Source: Armatimonadota bacterium
GTDB lineage: Bacteria > Armatimonadota > Hebobacteria > GCA-020354555 > CP070648
Assembly (NCBI GenBank): GCA_020354555.1
Contig: CP070648.1
Coordinates: 2,392,999 to 2,431,521, forward strand
Direction of reading: 5' to 3'
DNA length: 38,523 bases
A program made the translations under genes and the position numbers. Numbering within the stretch: the first letter of the stretch is position 1; every line of letters begins with the position of its first letter. This document shows positions 7,566-14,861 of the stretch, one piece after another. The notes below the pieces were generated by a model. It made no database searches. It worked only from the letters and a program-made list of their open reading frames with translations, and had not been told where the DNA came from.

Positions 7566-7636
7566 TCGAAATCGGCGACCTCGTCCACAGCCAGAGAATG
7601 TTTCGATCTCGGGTCGTTTTGCTCCACCACCCTTCG
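7566..7636 (+). repeat. Direct repeat, left copy
   Basis: This 71-bp segment recurs at 9846-9916 in the same orientation without gaps. I count 9 differences, about 87% identity. The shared core includes GCGACCTCGTCC, GAGAATGTTTCGATC and GGTCGTTTT. The two copies enclose the AraC-GyrI and GyrI-like genes. Read on the minus strand, both copies keep the same open frame (KRPxIETFSxCGRGR), which may only reflect recent common origin. Confidence 0.8.
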
Positions 7637-8065
7637 ACTTTATCGCTTTGGGGAAGCGCCGAGGCGCTTCGAGTGTCAAGCCAGCACCAAAGTGACCTGA
7701 CAACGAAAGCTCCCAGTTAGTCACAGCCTCCTTGCGTGGGCGCCTGGCGAGGCAGGAGGCAAGCCCATGTCCAACGAGGTCGCTTCCTGCGGGCGGATCT
7801 GGGATAGCGCACCCGGCAGCAGCGCCTCGGCGGCAAGGCACCGAAGCAACGAGCCGGACAGAACAGCGGGTAGACTGATTCCTCAACGCCAATGCCCCGT
7901 GATATGCTCACAGGCAGGGCTTGCCTGGCCCCAAGGGAGGGAGACTGGATGATCGCTGATGCCTCTCCGGTTCTCATCTGAGAACCACAGTATCCCCTAT
8001 GGAAGGAATTCGCAAATGCAATCAAGCACGGCTCACGAAGATATGTTAGACTGCTGAGTCAGAGC
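7637..8065. other. Non-coding stretch before AraC gene
   Basis: No convincing gene is seen in this stretch. It holds an 18-bp palindrome, GAAGCGCC-GA-GGCGCTTC (7653-7670). The open frames here (such as 7767-7952 on + and 7717-8025 on -) have no recognisable domains or convincing ribosome sites. A TATGTT hexamer at 8042-8047 is a weak -10 candidate for the AraC gene, with no -35 partner. Confidence 0.5.
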
Positions 8066-8977
8066 GTGGGAAGAATGAAGAGGTCAACGTTAAAGGCGTA
8101 CAAAGAGCGTATGCTGCGAGTACTCGTGTACATCCAACAACACCTCGATGATGAGCTCTCCCTTGAGGAGTTGGCGGGAGTCGCCTGCTTTTCACCGTAT
8201 CACTTTCATCGCATTTTCCGCGGCATGCTGGGGGAATCAGTCGGGGAGCACATCCGGCGCCTCCGGTTGGAGCGCGCGGCGTCACAGCTTAAGCGCAGCG
8301 ACAAGCCGATCATAAAGATCGCGCTCGAGGCCGGCTACGAAACCCACGAGGCATTCAGTCGCGCCTTCAAAGCTATGGAAAGCGTCTCGCCCTCCGAGTT
8401 TCGCTCATGCAGCCGCTCTACTTCGCGCATCAGCACGGCCTCTGGTGTTCACTACCGCGGGGGAAAGCAATTGAAGGACTTCAACCCCATCTGCTCAGGA
8501 GGCGAAATCATGGAGGTGAGGATCCAGAATATCGAACCAATGCGTGCAGCCTTCGTCCGCCACACCGGGCCGTACGGTGAATGCAGCACCGCCTGGGGCA
8601 AGCTCACCGCGCAGCTCGGCAGGCAGGGCATGCTTGGGGGCGACACGAGATTCATCGGCATCTGCTACGACGACCCGGAGATTACACCTCCAGAGAAGCT
8701 TCGCTACGATGCGTGTGTCACGGTGAATGACGACTTTGAGGCTGAAGGCGAGATTGGCCTGCAGACTATCACCGGCGGGCAGTATGCCGTCACGACTCAT
8801 TTTGGAGCTTATGAGAAGCTAGGTGAGACATACGCGAAGCTGCTCGGAGAGTGGCTGCCAATGAGCGGCCGGGAGTTGCGTTCTGCGCCGTGCCTGGAGT
8901 GCTATCTCAACGATCCGGATGGCACGGAGCCCGAGGACCTGATCACTGATATCTACGCACCGTTGGAACCGCGATAG
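8066..8977 (+). CDS. AraC-family regulator with GyrI-like effector domain
   Basis: The protein has 303 aa. Residues about 15-115 form an AraC DNA-binding domain with both helix-turn-helix motifs: LSLEELAGVACFSPYHFHRIF, then IIKIALEAGYETHEAFSRAFKA. Residues about 148-303 are a GyrI/effector-binding (SHS2-type) domain ending in the family-typical CLECYLNDP and TDIYAPL. This is the AraC/GyrI layout of Rob- and SbmC-related regulators that sense small hydrophobic or cationic compounds. The start is GTG 8066 or ATG 8075; neither has a strong ribosome site. Codon use is less GC-biased than in flanking genes, which suggests transfer. A stand-alone GyrI-like gene follows 87 bp later. Confidence 0.85.
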   Translation: MGRMKRSTLKAYKERMLRVLVYIQQHLDDELSLEELAGVACFSPYHFHRIFRGMLGESVGEHIRRLRLERAASQLKRSDKPIIKIALEAGYETHEAFSRAFKAMESVSPSEFRSCSRSTSRISTASGVHYRGGKQLKDFNPICSGGEIMEVRIQNIEPMRAAFVRHTGPYGECSTAWGKLTAQLGRQGMLGGDTRFIGICYDDPEITPPEKLRYDACVTVNDDFEAEGEIGLQTITGGQYAVTTHFGAYEKLGETYAKLLGEWLPMSGRELRSAPCLECYLNDPDGTEPEDLITDIYAPLEPR

Positions 8978-9064
8978 GAGCGAACTCAGGAACAAGCTGT
9001 ACGCAGCAGCCGACAGTTCATCTTGTTTGTCCAGCACATTCGAAAACCTGGCAGAGGAGTCCGG

Positions 9065-9691
9065 ATGATGGCAACACAGGAGAAGATTGATCTCTTCAGA
9101 ACGCACCAAGATGAATATGCGGCGCCTAAGTCGCCCATCCTCGTTAATATTCGGGAGGGGATCTATCTCACCATTGAGGGGCACGGCGCACCAGGAGGTG
9201 CGGAATTCACGGCGAAGGTTGGTGCGCTCTATGGGGTCGCCTACACGATCAAGATGACGCGCCGATTTGCCGGGGAACAAGACTATGTGATCGGCAAGCT
9301 GGAGGCCCAGTGGTGGGGCGAGAAGGAAGGCGTCCGATTCGAACAACTCCCAAGGGAGAAATGGAACTGGAGGCTGTTGATCCGCACGCCTGGCTTTGTC
9401 GGCAAGCATGAGCTAAAGCAAGCTGTCTCGGCCCTGCTCGATAAAGGCAAGCAACGCGAGGTTGCTCAGGTCCGGCTCGAAAAGATGGCCGAGGGCATGT
9501 GCATCCAGATGCTCCACGTGGGGCCATACGAGCGCGAGAGTGACACAATCGGAGAGATGAAGGAATTTGCCTATCGGGAAGGGCTGGTGCCCGTCGGCAA
9601 GCATCATGAGATCTACCTTTCAGATCCACGTCGCGTCCCACCCGAACGGCTGAAGACGATCCTGCGGATGCCGGTTGTGTGCCGCGACTGA
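9065..9691 (+). CDS. GyrI-like small-molecule-binding protein
   Basis: From ATG 9065 the protein has 208 aa. It matches the stand-alone GyrI-like group (COG4832 type): early ILVNIREGIYLTIEGHGAPGG, then VGALYGVAYTIKM, and later the second SHS2 half MCIQMLHVGPYE and HEIYLSDPRR. These proteins bind small molecules; some relatives act in drug tolerance or hydrolyse cyclopropanoid compounds, but no activity can be assigned here. GAGGAG at 9054-9059 supports ATG 9065 or 9068 over the upstream in-frame codon at 9023. It probably serves the same response as the AraC-GyrI regulator. A 7-bp hairpin overlaps its stop codon. Confidence 0.8.
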   Translation: MMATQEKIDLFRTHQDEYAAPKSPILVNIREGIYLTIEGHGAPGGAEFTAKVGALYGVAYTIKMTRRFAGEQDYVIGKLEAQWWGEKEGVRFEQLPREKWNWRLLIRTPGFVGKHELKQAVSALLDKGKQREVAQVRLEKMAEGMCIQMLHVGPYERESDTIGEMKEFAYREGLVPVGKHHEIYLSDPRRVPPERLKTILRMPVVCRD

Positions 9692-9706
9692 TCCCAGGCT
9701 GGGATC
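9690..9706 (+). terminator. Hairpin at the stop codon of the GyrI-like gene
   Basis: GATCCCA (9690-9696) and TGGGATC (9700-9706) form a perfect 7-bp stem with loop GGC, overlapping the TGA at 9689-9691. No T tract follows, so it may end transcription weakly or protect the mRNA end. Confidence 0.35.
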
Positions 9707-9845
9707 GGGGCAAGGTTCACACCGAAGCAAAACGTCGTCTCTGCTCAGCAGAAATGAGACAATACTCTTATCGCTTTGGCGACTTACCACCCAGGCCGGC
9801 CTTGTTTCGACACGGGTGATGTCTCCTCACCAAACTGGCGCCGGG

Positions 9846-9916
9846 TCGAGATCCGCGACCTCGTCCGCAGTCGGAGAATGTTTCGATCCCAGGTCGTTTT
9901 CCTCCACCAGCCTTCG
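9846..9916 (+). repeat. Direct repeat, right copy
   Basis: This is the partner of the 71-bp repeat at 7566-7636, same orientation, ungapped, 62 of 71 bases shared. Its right end overlaps the large palindrome that precedes the GIY-YIG gene. The upstream stretch 9707-9845 has no recognisable gene. Confidence 0.8.
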
Positions 9917-9960
9917 CTGAAGCTACGGCTGGCAAGCCGTGGTTCCGGCGAAGGCTGGTG
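9905..9960 (+). repeat. Nested palindrome before the GIY-YIG gene
   Basis: CACCAGCCTTCGC (9905-9917) and GCGAAGGCTGGTG (9948-9960) are a perfect 13-bp inverted repeat. Inside it ACGGCT (9925-9930) and AGCCGT (9935-9940) form a second hairpin with loop GGCA. Such nested CTTCG/CGAAG palindromes resemble REP/MITE-like elements. It ends 33 bp before the nuclease start. Confidence 0.75.
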
Positions 9961-9993
9961 CCCGCCGAAGCCTTGGCGACGGAGGGCGTCATC

Positions 9994-10236
9994 ATGAAGC
10001 GCGTCTATCTCCTTGAGAGCGTGCGCTATCCGCGGCAGCGATACGTTGGACTAGCATCGGACCCAGAGGAACGTCTGAAAGAGCACAACGCTGGCAAGTC
10101 GCCCCATACGTCGAGGTACGTGCCGTGGCGCATCGTAGCAGCAGTCCGTTTCGAGAAGGCAGGCCGGGCCGTGGCATTTGAACGGTATCTAAAGTCGGGG
10201 CCGGGTCGCGCCTTCGCCAAACGACATTTCTGGTGA
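9994..10236 (+). CDS. GIY-YIG (URI-type) nuclease domain protein
   Basis: From ATG 9994 the protein has 80 aa and is a bare GIY-YIG domain of the URI/YhbQ type. The GIY equivalent is VYL (residues 4-6) and the YIG equivalent YVG (17-19). The helix RLKEHN carries Arg27, and the catalytic Glu63 lies in AFERYLKSG, followed by the typical GRAFAKRHF end. GGAGGG at 9981-9986, seven bases upstream, supports this start over GTG 9958. Relatives include UvrC's N-terminal nuclease and many tiny proteins of unknown role. Palindromes stand on both sides (9905-9960 and 10291-10340), so it may be part of a small mobile or dispersed element rather than a repair operon. Confidence 0.8.
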   Translation: MKRVYLLESVRYPRQRYVGLASDPEERLKEHNAGKSPHTSRYVPWRIVAAVRFEKAGRAVAFERYLKSGPGRAFAKRHFW

Positions 10237-10290
10237 TGCGGCACGGGCTGACCCGTCTTCCGCCCCGTCTGGCCGCCCCACCTCATGATG

Positions 10291-10340
10291 CTTCGTAGCG
10301 AAGTCGCTTCCAGCCGTCGTCGCCGAAGGCTACTTCGGCG
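10291..10340 (+). repeat. Palindromes after the GIY-YIG gene
   Basis: CTTCGTAGCGAAG (10291-10303) is a 5-bp hairpin. CGCCGAAG (10321-10328) with CTTCGGCG (10333-10340) is a perfect 8-bp hairpin with loop GCTA. Both share the CTTCG/CGAAG core with the palindrome upstream of the nuclease. No gene lies between 10237 and 10401. Confidence 0.65.
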
Positions 10341-10401
10341 CAGTAGGCACTTCGCAGAGTAGCCAAGGAGAGTCGTCGGACGCAACTCGCTCGCACCCGA
10401 A

Positions 10402-12516
10402 TCAATGACTCCGAGCCGGCACCGCTGCGTGGTAGCGGGCGCGGATCTGGTCGCCGGTCATGTTGCCGACGTACAGTCGGAACTCGCCGATGAGCCCGCG
10501 CAAGGCGTGGTTGCCGCGATAATCAGCAACCGGTGTGCCTGCGTCCGTGCCGAGCTGCATGTCTTCGTTCGGGTCGGCGGCGATGAACGCTGACCCCTCG
10601 CGCGAGGCGACCTCCTCGCCGTTGACGTAGAGCTTCATCCGCCGATCAGCGGTGAGCGCCGCCGCGAGGTGCACCCACTCGCCGTTGATCGTGCGGTTTG
10701 CGCCGACCTTCTCAACGACTCCCGCTATCCGCAGCGCGAAGTGCGGCCTGCCATCCTTGAGGTACAGCGAGAAGCCGTGAGTCTCGCCGCCGCGCGCAGC
10801 CACGACGCCGTCGCGCCCCGTCGCGTTGATCCACGCGTCGACTGCGAACGGGGTGTTGCTGACGTTGAGCGACCGAGACTTCGGCACCTCCACGCGCTCG
10901 TTTCCGGTGAATTGCAGCGCGGTGCCGCCGCGCCAACGGCGGCGTCGCGCGCCGTGAATCGCGCCGTCATTGCCATGTCCGGACGCGTCGGCGACCCTTG
11001 CCGGGTCGTCCCCATCAAAGCGATAGTGCAGGACCAGGCCTCTGGCTTTCTGCGTCACAACCGGCGCGGGCGGCGGCTCGGCATAATCCGTCTCGCGTTT
11101 CAGGCGTTCCAACTCCCGCTTCATCACATCGAGCTGCGGCGCGTAGAGCGGGTCGAGGGCGAGGTTGCGCATCTCGTGCGGGTCATTTTCCAGATTGTAC
11201 AACTCGTCAATGTCGTCAATCCAGGGATACGTGATGTACTTCCAGCGCGTCGTGCGCACGCCGAGCATGGTCGGGATGCCAGGCAGCCAGTCCTCTTTCC
11301 AGTACTGGTAGAGGAACGATGTGCGAGCCCGGTATTCGCCGCCCGCGAGCAGCGGCGCGAACGAGCGGCCCTGCATGAAATCCGGCACCGGCACGCCGGC
11401 GATATCGAGCATGGTCGGCGCGAGGTCCACGTTGAGGATCATCTCGTCGGGCGTCGCGCCCGCGGGAGCCAGTGGCGGATAGCGCATGAGGAGCGGAATC
11501 AGGATGGACTCCTCGTACATCAGGCGCTTGTCGCCGCGGCGATGCTCGCCGTGGAAGAATCCGTTGTCGCCGGCGAAGACGATGACGGTAGAATCCAAAA
11601 CGCCGAGCTGTCCCAACGTTTCGAGCACCTTGCCGACACCCTCGTCAACGGCGGCGAGCGCGCGGTAGTAGTTAAGCTGGCTCCTGTTGCGCGGGTTCCA
11701 GTCGCCGGGCGGGATTCTGTCGGGCACGGGCTTGTCCTGGTCGGCAAGCCACTCCTGGCGGCGCGCGCCGCGCACCATGGACGCGCGGAGCCATTCCGGC
11801 TTGCCTGCGAAATCGTCGTCGAAGCTGGCCGGCTCGGGCATGTCCACATCCTGATAGAGATCCGCGTGACGCGCGGCCGGCGTGAACGGCCCATGTACGG
11901 CCTTATGTGACAAGTACAGGCAGAAGGGCCGGGATCGCGGGCGTTGGAGCCAGTTGACCGCGTATTCGGTGAGCAGGTCGGTCATGTAGCCCTGCGCCTT
12001 GAAGTCGCGTCCGTTTTCGTTGAGCTGGGGGTCGCCGTACGTGCCCTGGCCTTTGAAACTGAGCCAGTAGTCGAAGCCGGGCCGCGGCTGAGCCGTGGGC
12101 GCCATGTGCCACTTGCCGATGAACGCGGTGTCATAGCCGACGCCGCTCAGGATCGCGGGGAAATGGCGCAGGGGCGGCCCGAACTCCTCGCCCTGGTTGG
12201 TGCGCACGCCATGCGTGTGCGGGTAAGTGCCGGTGAGGAAGCAAGCGCGGCTGGGGGCGCACAGCGATATGGTGACGAAGGCCTTCGTGAACCGCACGCC
12301 CTCAGCGGCGATGCGGTCCATGTTCGGCGTGCGGACGAACGGATTGCCCGCGCAGCCCATCGCATCCCACCGCTGGTCGTCGGTGAGGATGACCACGATG
12401 TTCGGCCGTCTGCGTTCCGCGCGAGCGCGTTCGGCAAACGGCGCCCCGAGCGCGAGACCGGCTCCCGCCGCCGCTATTCGCTGCAGCGCTTGACGTCGCG
12501 TGAGACGATCTGCCAT
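10402..12516 (-). CDS. TAT-exported arylsulfatase with C-terminal LamG domain
   Basis: The protein has 704 aa. A twin-arginine signal (TRRQAL, then a hydrophobic stretch to about residue 33) is followed by a type I sulfatase domain. It shows TDDQ metal ligands at residues 45-48 and the sulfatase signature CAPSR at 86-90, in which Cys86 would be oxidised to formylglycine. GKWHM at residues 134-138 and a later AGDNGFFHG metal segment complete the site. From about residue 490 a LamG/concanavalin-like domain follows (LVLHYRFDGDD, then WINATGRDG, then LYVNGE), probably for glycan binding. Anaerobic or aerobic Cys maturation enzymes are not in the window. AGGAGG directly upstream (complement of 12522-12527) supports the start. 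It diverges from the aldolase gene with a 177-bp gap. Confidence 0.92.
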   Translation of the reverse strand: MADRLTRRQALQRIAAAGAGLALGAPFAERARAERRRPNIVVILTDDQRWDAMGCAGNPFVRTPNMDRIAAEGVRFTKAFVTISLCAPSRACFLTGTYPHTHGVRTNQGEEFGPPLRHFPAILSGVGYDTAFIGKWHMAPTAQPRPGFDYWLSFKGQGTYGDPQLNENGRDFKAQGYMTDLLTEYAVNWLQRPRSRPFCLYLSHKAVHGPFTPAARHADLYQDVDMPEPASFDDDFAGKPEWLRASMVRGARRQEWLADQDKPVPDRIPPGDWNPRNRSQLNYYRALAAVDEGVGKVLETLGQLGVLDSTVIVFAGDNGFFHGEHRRGDKRLMYEESILIPLLMRYPPLAPAGATPDEMILNVDLAPTMLDIAGVPVPDFMQGRSFAPLLAGGEYRARTSFLYQYWKEDWLPGIPTMLGVRTTRWKYITYPWIDDIDELYNLENDPHEMRNLALDPLYAPQLDVMKRELERLKRETDYAEPPPAPVVTQKARGLVLHYRFDGDDPARVADASGHGNDGAIHGARRRRWRGGTALQFTGNERVEVPKSRSLNVSNTPFAVDAWINATGRDGVVAARGGETHGFSLYLKDGRPHFALRIAGVVEKVGANRTINGEWVHLAAALTADRRMKLYVNGEEVASREGSAFIAADPNEDMQLGTDAGTPVADYRGNHALRGLIGEFRLYVGNMTGDQIRARYHAAVPARSH

Positions 12517-12693
12517 GTCCGCCTCCTGGGTCGCGGCCGGTGGGGCTGCGCACGATATGGACTATCGTTCATTTTCGTGCTGCGCAGCCGGATTCCTCGC
12601 CTCACCGGGGCGGCAGCCACCGCACTCCTGGAAGGCATCGAGCGGCCTCTCCCGAATCATAGCATCGGATCGTCTTGTGAACAGGAATCGTCC

Positions 12694-13482
12694 ATGAGAG
12701 AGAATCACGCGAAGGAGAAGCTGCTGCGCGGTGAGCCGGTGTTCGGTTGCGCCGCGCTCGGCACGCATTACCCGGAACTTGCGCACACATACGCGGCGTC
12801 GGGCTTCGACTTTCTGCTCATCGAGAACGAACACTGGCCGATGTCGCTGGAGTCGGATCAACTGCTCGTGCGGGCGGCGCGCGCGGCGGACATCACGGCG
12901 ATCACGCGGGTGCCGGATGCGGAGTATCATCTCGTCGCGCGGACGCTCGATACCGGGGCGGAGGGCATCATCGTGCCGCGGGTCGAGACGCCTGAGCGGG
13001 CCGCGGAGGTTGTTTCCTGGTCGCGTTTCCCGCCCGAGGGGCGGCGCGGCTGCGGGCCTGGGCCGCTGTTGTATGACTACGAGTCGGTACCCCTACCCGA
13101 GGCGTTGGAACACTGGAATCGCAATACGCTCGTTGTCATCCAGGCGGAGTCGCAGCAGGCGATCGAGCGGATTGACGAGATCGCGGCGGTGCCGGGCCTC
13201 GACGCGATCATGATCGGCCCGGCGGACCTCTCGATTTCCCTCGGGATTCCGCTGCAGCTGGATCATCCCGATTTCGTTCGTTCGGTCGAGGCGGTGTCCC
13301 AGGCGTGCGCAAACCACAGCATCATATCGGGGATGTTCATGGGTGACGTCGAGCGAGTGAAGCGATACGTGGGGCTCGGGATGCGCCTGTTCTCGTGCGG
13401 CGGCGATATCGGCCTAATTCGACAGGCGGGTACCGAGTTGGTGACGAAACTGCGCGCCGGCGCGCAAGAGGTGCTGGGCTAA
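12694..13482 (+). CDS. HpcH/HpaI-type 2-keto-3-deoxy-sugar acid aldolase
   Basis: From ATG 12694 the protein has 262 aa, a usual length for class II HpcH/HpaI aldolases, which cleave 2-keto-3-deoxy acids to pyruvate and an aldehyde with a divalent metal. Visible active-site positions are His47 (IENEHWP), Arg72 (ITRVPD), and the metal ligands Glu152 (IQAES) and Asp178 (MIGPADLSISLG). The frame is open far upstream (to 11944) only because it runs antisense through the sulfatase gene. AGGAA at 12683-12687 supports ATG 12694. It could break down deoxy-keto acids from fucose, rhamnose or galactose oxidation, which would fit the fucosidase and galactosidase genes nearby; this link is inferred. Confidence 0.88.
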   Translation: MRENHAKEKLLRGEPVFGCAALGTHYPELAHTYAASGFDFLLIENEHWPMSLESDQLLVRAARAADITAITRVPDAEYHLVARTLDTGAEGIIVPRVETPERAAEVVSWSRFPPEGRRGCGPGPLLYDYESVPLPEALEHWNRNTLVVIQAESQQAIERIDEIAAVPGLDAIMIGPADLSISLGIPLQLDHPDFVRSVEAVSQACANHSIISGMFMGDVERVKRYVGLGMRLFSCGGDIGLIRQAGTELVTKLRAGAQEVLG

Positions 13483-13541
13483 GGTCGGAACGATGCTGCG
13501 ACGCCGTTCGGGGATTGGCCGGCGGCAGCGAGGAGGTTAGT

Positions 13542-14747
13542 ATGACGCCGAGAGAGAGAGTCAGCGCAGCGCTGAATCGCAAGCCGATTGACCGCATTCC
13601 GGTTGATTTCGGCGGCACGAACGAGACCGGCATTGGCGGCGTGGCGTACGTGCAACTGCGCCGCCACATCGGCCTCAATGGCCGCCCATTCCGGCTGCTC
13701 GACCTGTATCAGCAACTGGCGAAGGTCGAGGATGAGGCGCGGCGTTTCGCCGAGGGCAACGTGGTGCCGCTGGCGTACGAGGCGAAGGAGTATCAGCGGT
13801 GGACGCTGCCCGACGGGACGGAATGCGAGGTGCCGTCGCGGTGGCAGGCGGTGCGGCAGGATGACGGGTCGGACGTTCTGCTCGGCCCGCACGGCAAGCC
13901 GCTGCTGCGGCGGGCGGCGGACGGTTACTGGTTCGACCCTGTGGGGCCGCTGTGCGTCGGCATGGATTCTATCGAGGATATCGCCAAGTTCATGCCGATG
14001 ATCAAGATCATGGATCGCCCGACGTACATAGACGAGACGCTGGACGACCTCGGCGCGCGGGCCAAGCGCCTCTACGAGGAAACGGATTACGCGATCGTCG
14101 GTCAGTTCGGGGGGCACATCTTCGCGGCGTCGCAGCTGCTCCGCGGGATGGCGAACTTCATGTGCGACCTGGTGGCGGACAAGCCGTTCGCGCGGGCGCT
14201 GATGGACACGCTTGCTGAAGTGCACATGGAGGAGTTCGACCATTACATCGCCGCCGTCGGCGATTACGTGCAAGTCGTGCACGTGGCGGACGACCTGGGC
14301 GCCCAGACCGGGCCGCAGATCAGCCCGGAGTTGTTCCGCGAGATGGTGCGGCCGCCGATGGAGCGTATGTACAAGTTCATGAAAGCGCGCACCAGCGCAA
14401 AGCTGTTCCTGCATTCATGTGGTTCGGTGTATAAACTCATCCCCGATCTCATCGAGATGGGCGTGGATATCCTGAACCCGGTGCAGGTGTCGGCGGCGGA
14501 TATGGACACGGCCAAGCTCAAGCGCGAGTTCGGGCGCGATCTGGTCTTCTGGGGCGGGGGGTGCGACACGCAGAGGGTGCTGCCGTTCGGAACGCCGCGG
14601 GAAGTGCGCGAGGAGGTCAAGGGGCGTATTGACGACCTGGGGCCGGACGGATTCGTCTTCGCGCAGGTACACAACATCCAGCCCGGGGTGCCGCCGGAGA
14701 ACCTCGAAGCGATGTGGCAGGCGGCGGCGGAGTTCGGGGCGGGGTAG
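13542..14747 (+). CDS. UroD-family corrinoid methyltransferase-like protein
   Basis: The protein has 401 aa, cytosolic. The start MTPRERVSAALNRKPIDRIP is typical of MtaA/CmuA-type UroD proteins. A zinc-ligand set HxC...C is visible: His291 and Cys293 in LHSCGS, and Cys341 in GGGCDTQ. This is the motif that binds and activates the methyl acceptor in MtaA/MtbA/CmuA, so methyl transfer to or from a corrinoid or thiol is more likely than haem synthesis. No corrinoid-binding protein is adjacent. AGGAGG at 13531-13536 decides the start; the open frame reaches back to 13395. It is 59 bp after the aldolase and probably shares its transcript. Confidence 0.88.
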   Translation: MTPRERVSAALNRKPIDRIPVDFGGTNETGIGGVAYVQLRRHIGLNGRPFRLLDLYQQLAKVEDEARRFAEGNVVPLAYEAKEYQRWTLPDGTECEVPSRWQAVRQDDGSDVLLGPHGKPLLRRAADGYWFDPVGPLCVGMDSIEDIAKFMPMIKIMDRPTYIDETLDDLGARAKRLYEETDYAIVGQFGGHIFAASQLLRGMANFMCDLVADKPFARALMDTLAEVHMEEFDHYIAAVGDYVQVVHVADDLGAQTGPQISPELFREMVRPPMERMYKFMKARTSAKLFLHSCGSVYKLIPDLIEMGVDILNPVQVSAADMDTAKLKREFGRDLVFWGGGCDTQRVLPFGTPREVREEVKGRIDDLGPDGFVFAQVHNIQPGVPPENLEAMWQAAAEFGAG

Positions 14748-14828
14748 GCTGCGAAGCGAACCGAGGCGATCGCGCGGGCGCAGGAAGCAGGGGGGCCCCA
14801 CGCGCATATTCCTGCCGCCTGATTCGCG

Positions 14829-14856
14829 CGCGCCAAGACAGGAGTCCCCTGGCGCG
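14829..14856. terminator. Inverted repeat between convergent genes
   Basis: CGCGCCA (14829-14835) and TGGCGCG (14850-14856) form a 7-bp stem with a 14-nt loop between the + strand UroD gene and the - strand aminotransferase gene. The position suits a shared terminator, but there are no T tracts. Confidence 0.35.
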
Positions 14857-14861
14857 ACGCA

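Noticed and set aside
7640-9779. Shared 12-mer TTATCGCTTTGG near both direct repeats
   Set aside because: It sits on opposite sides of the two repeat copies, so it does not extend them and may be chance.
11944-12693. Long N-terminal extension of the aldolase frame
   Set aside because: It runs antisense through the sulfatase gene; ATG 12694 has a ribosome site and begins the family-typical sequence.
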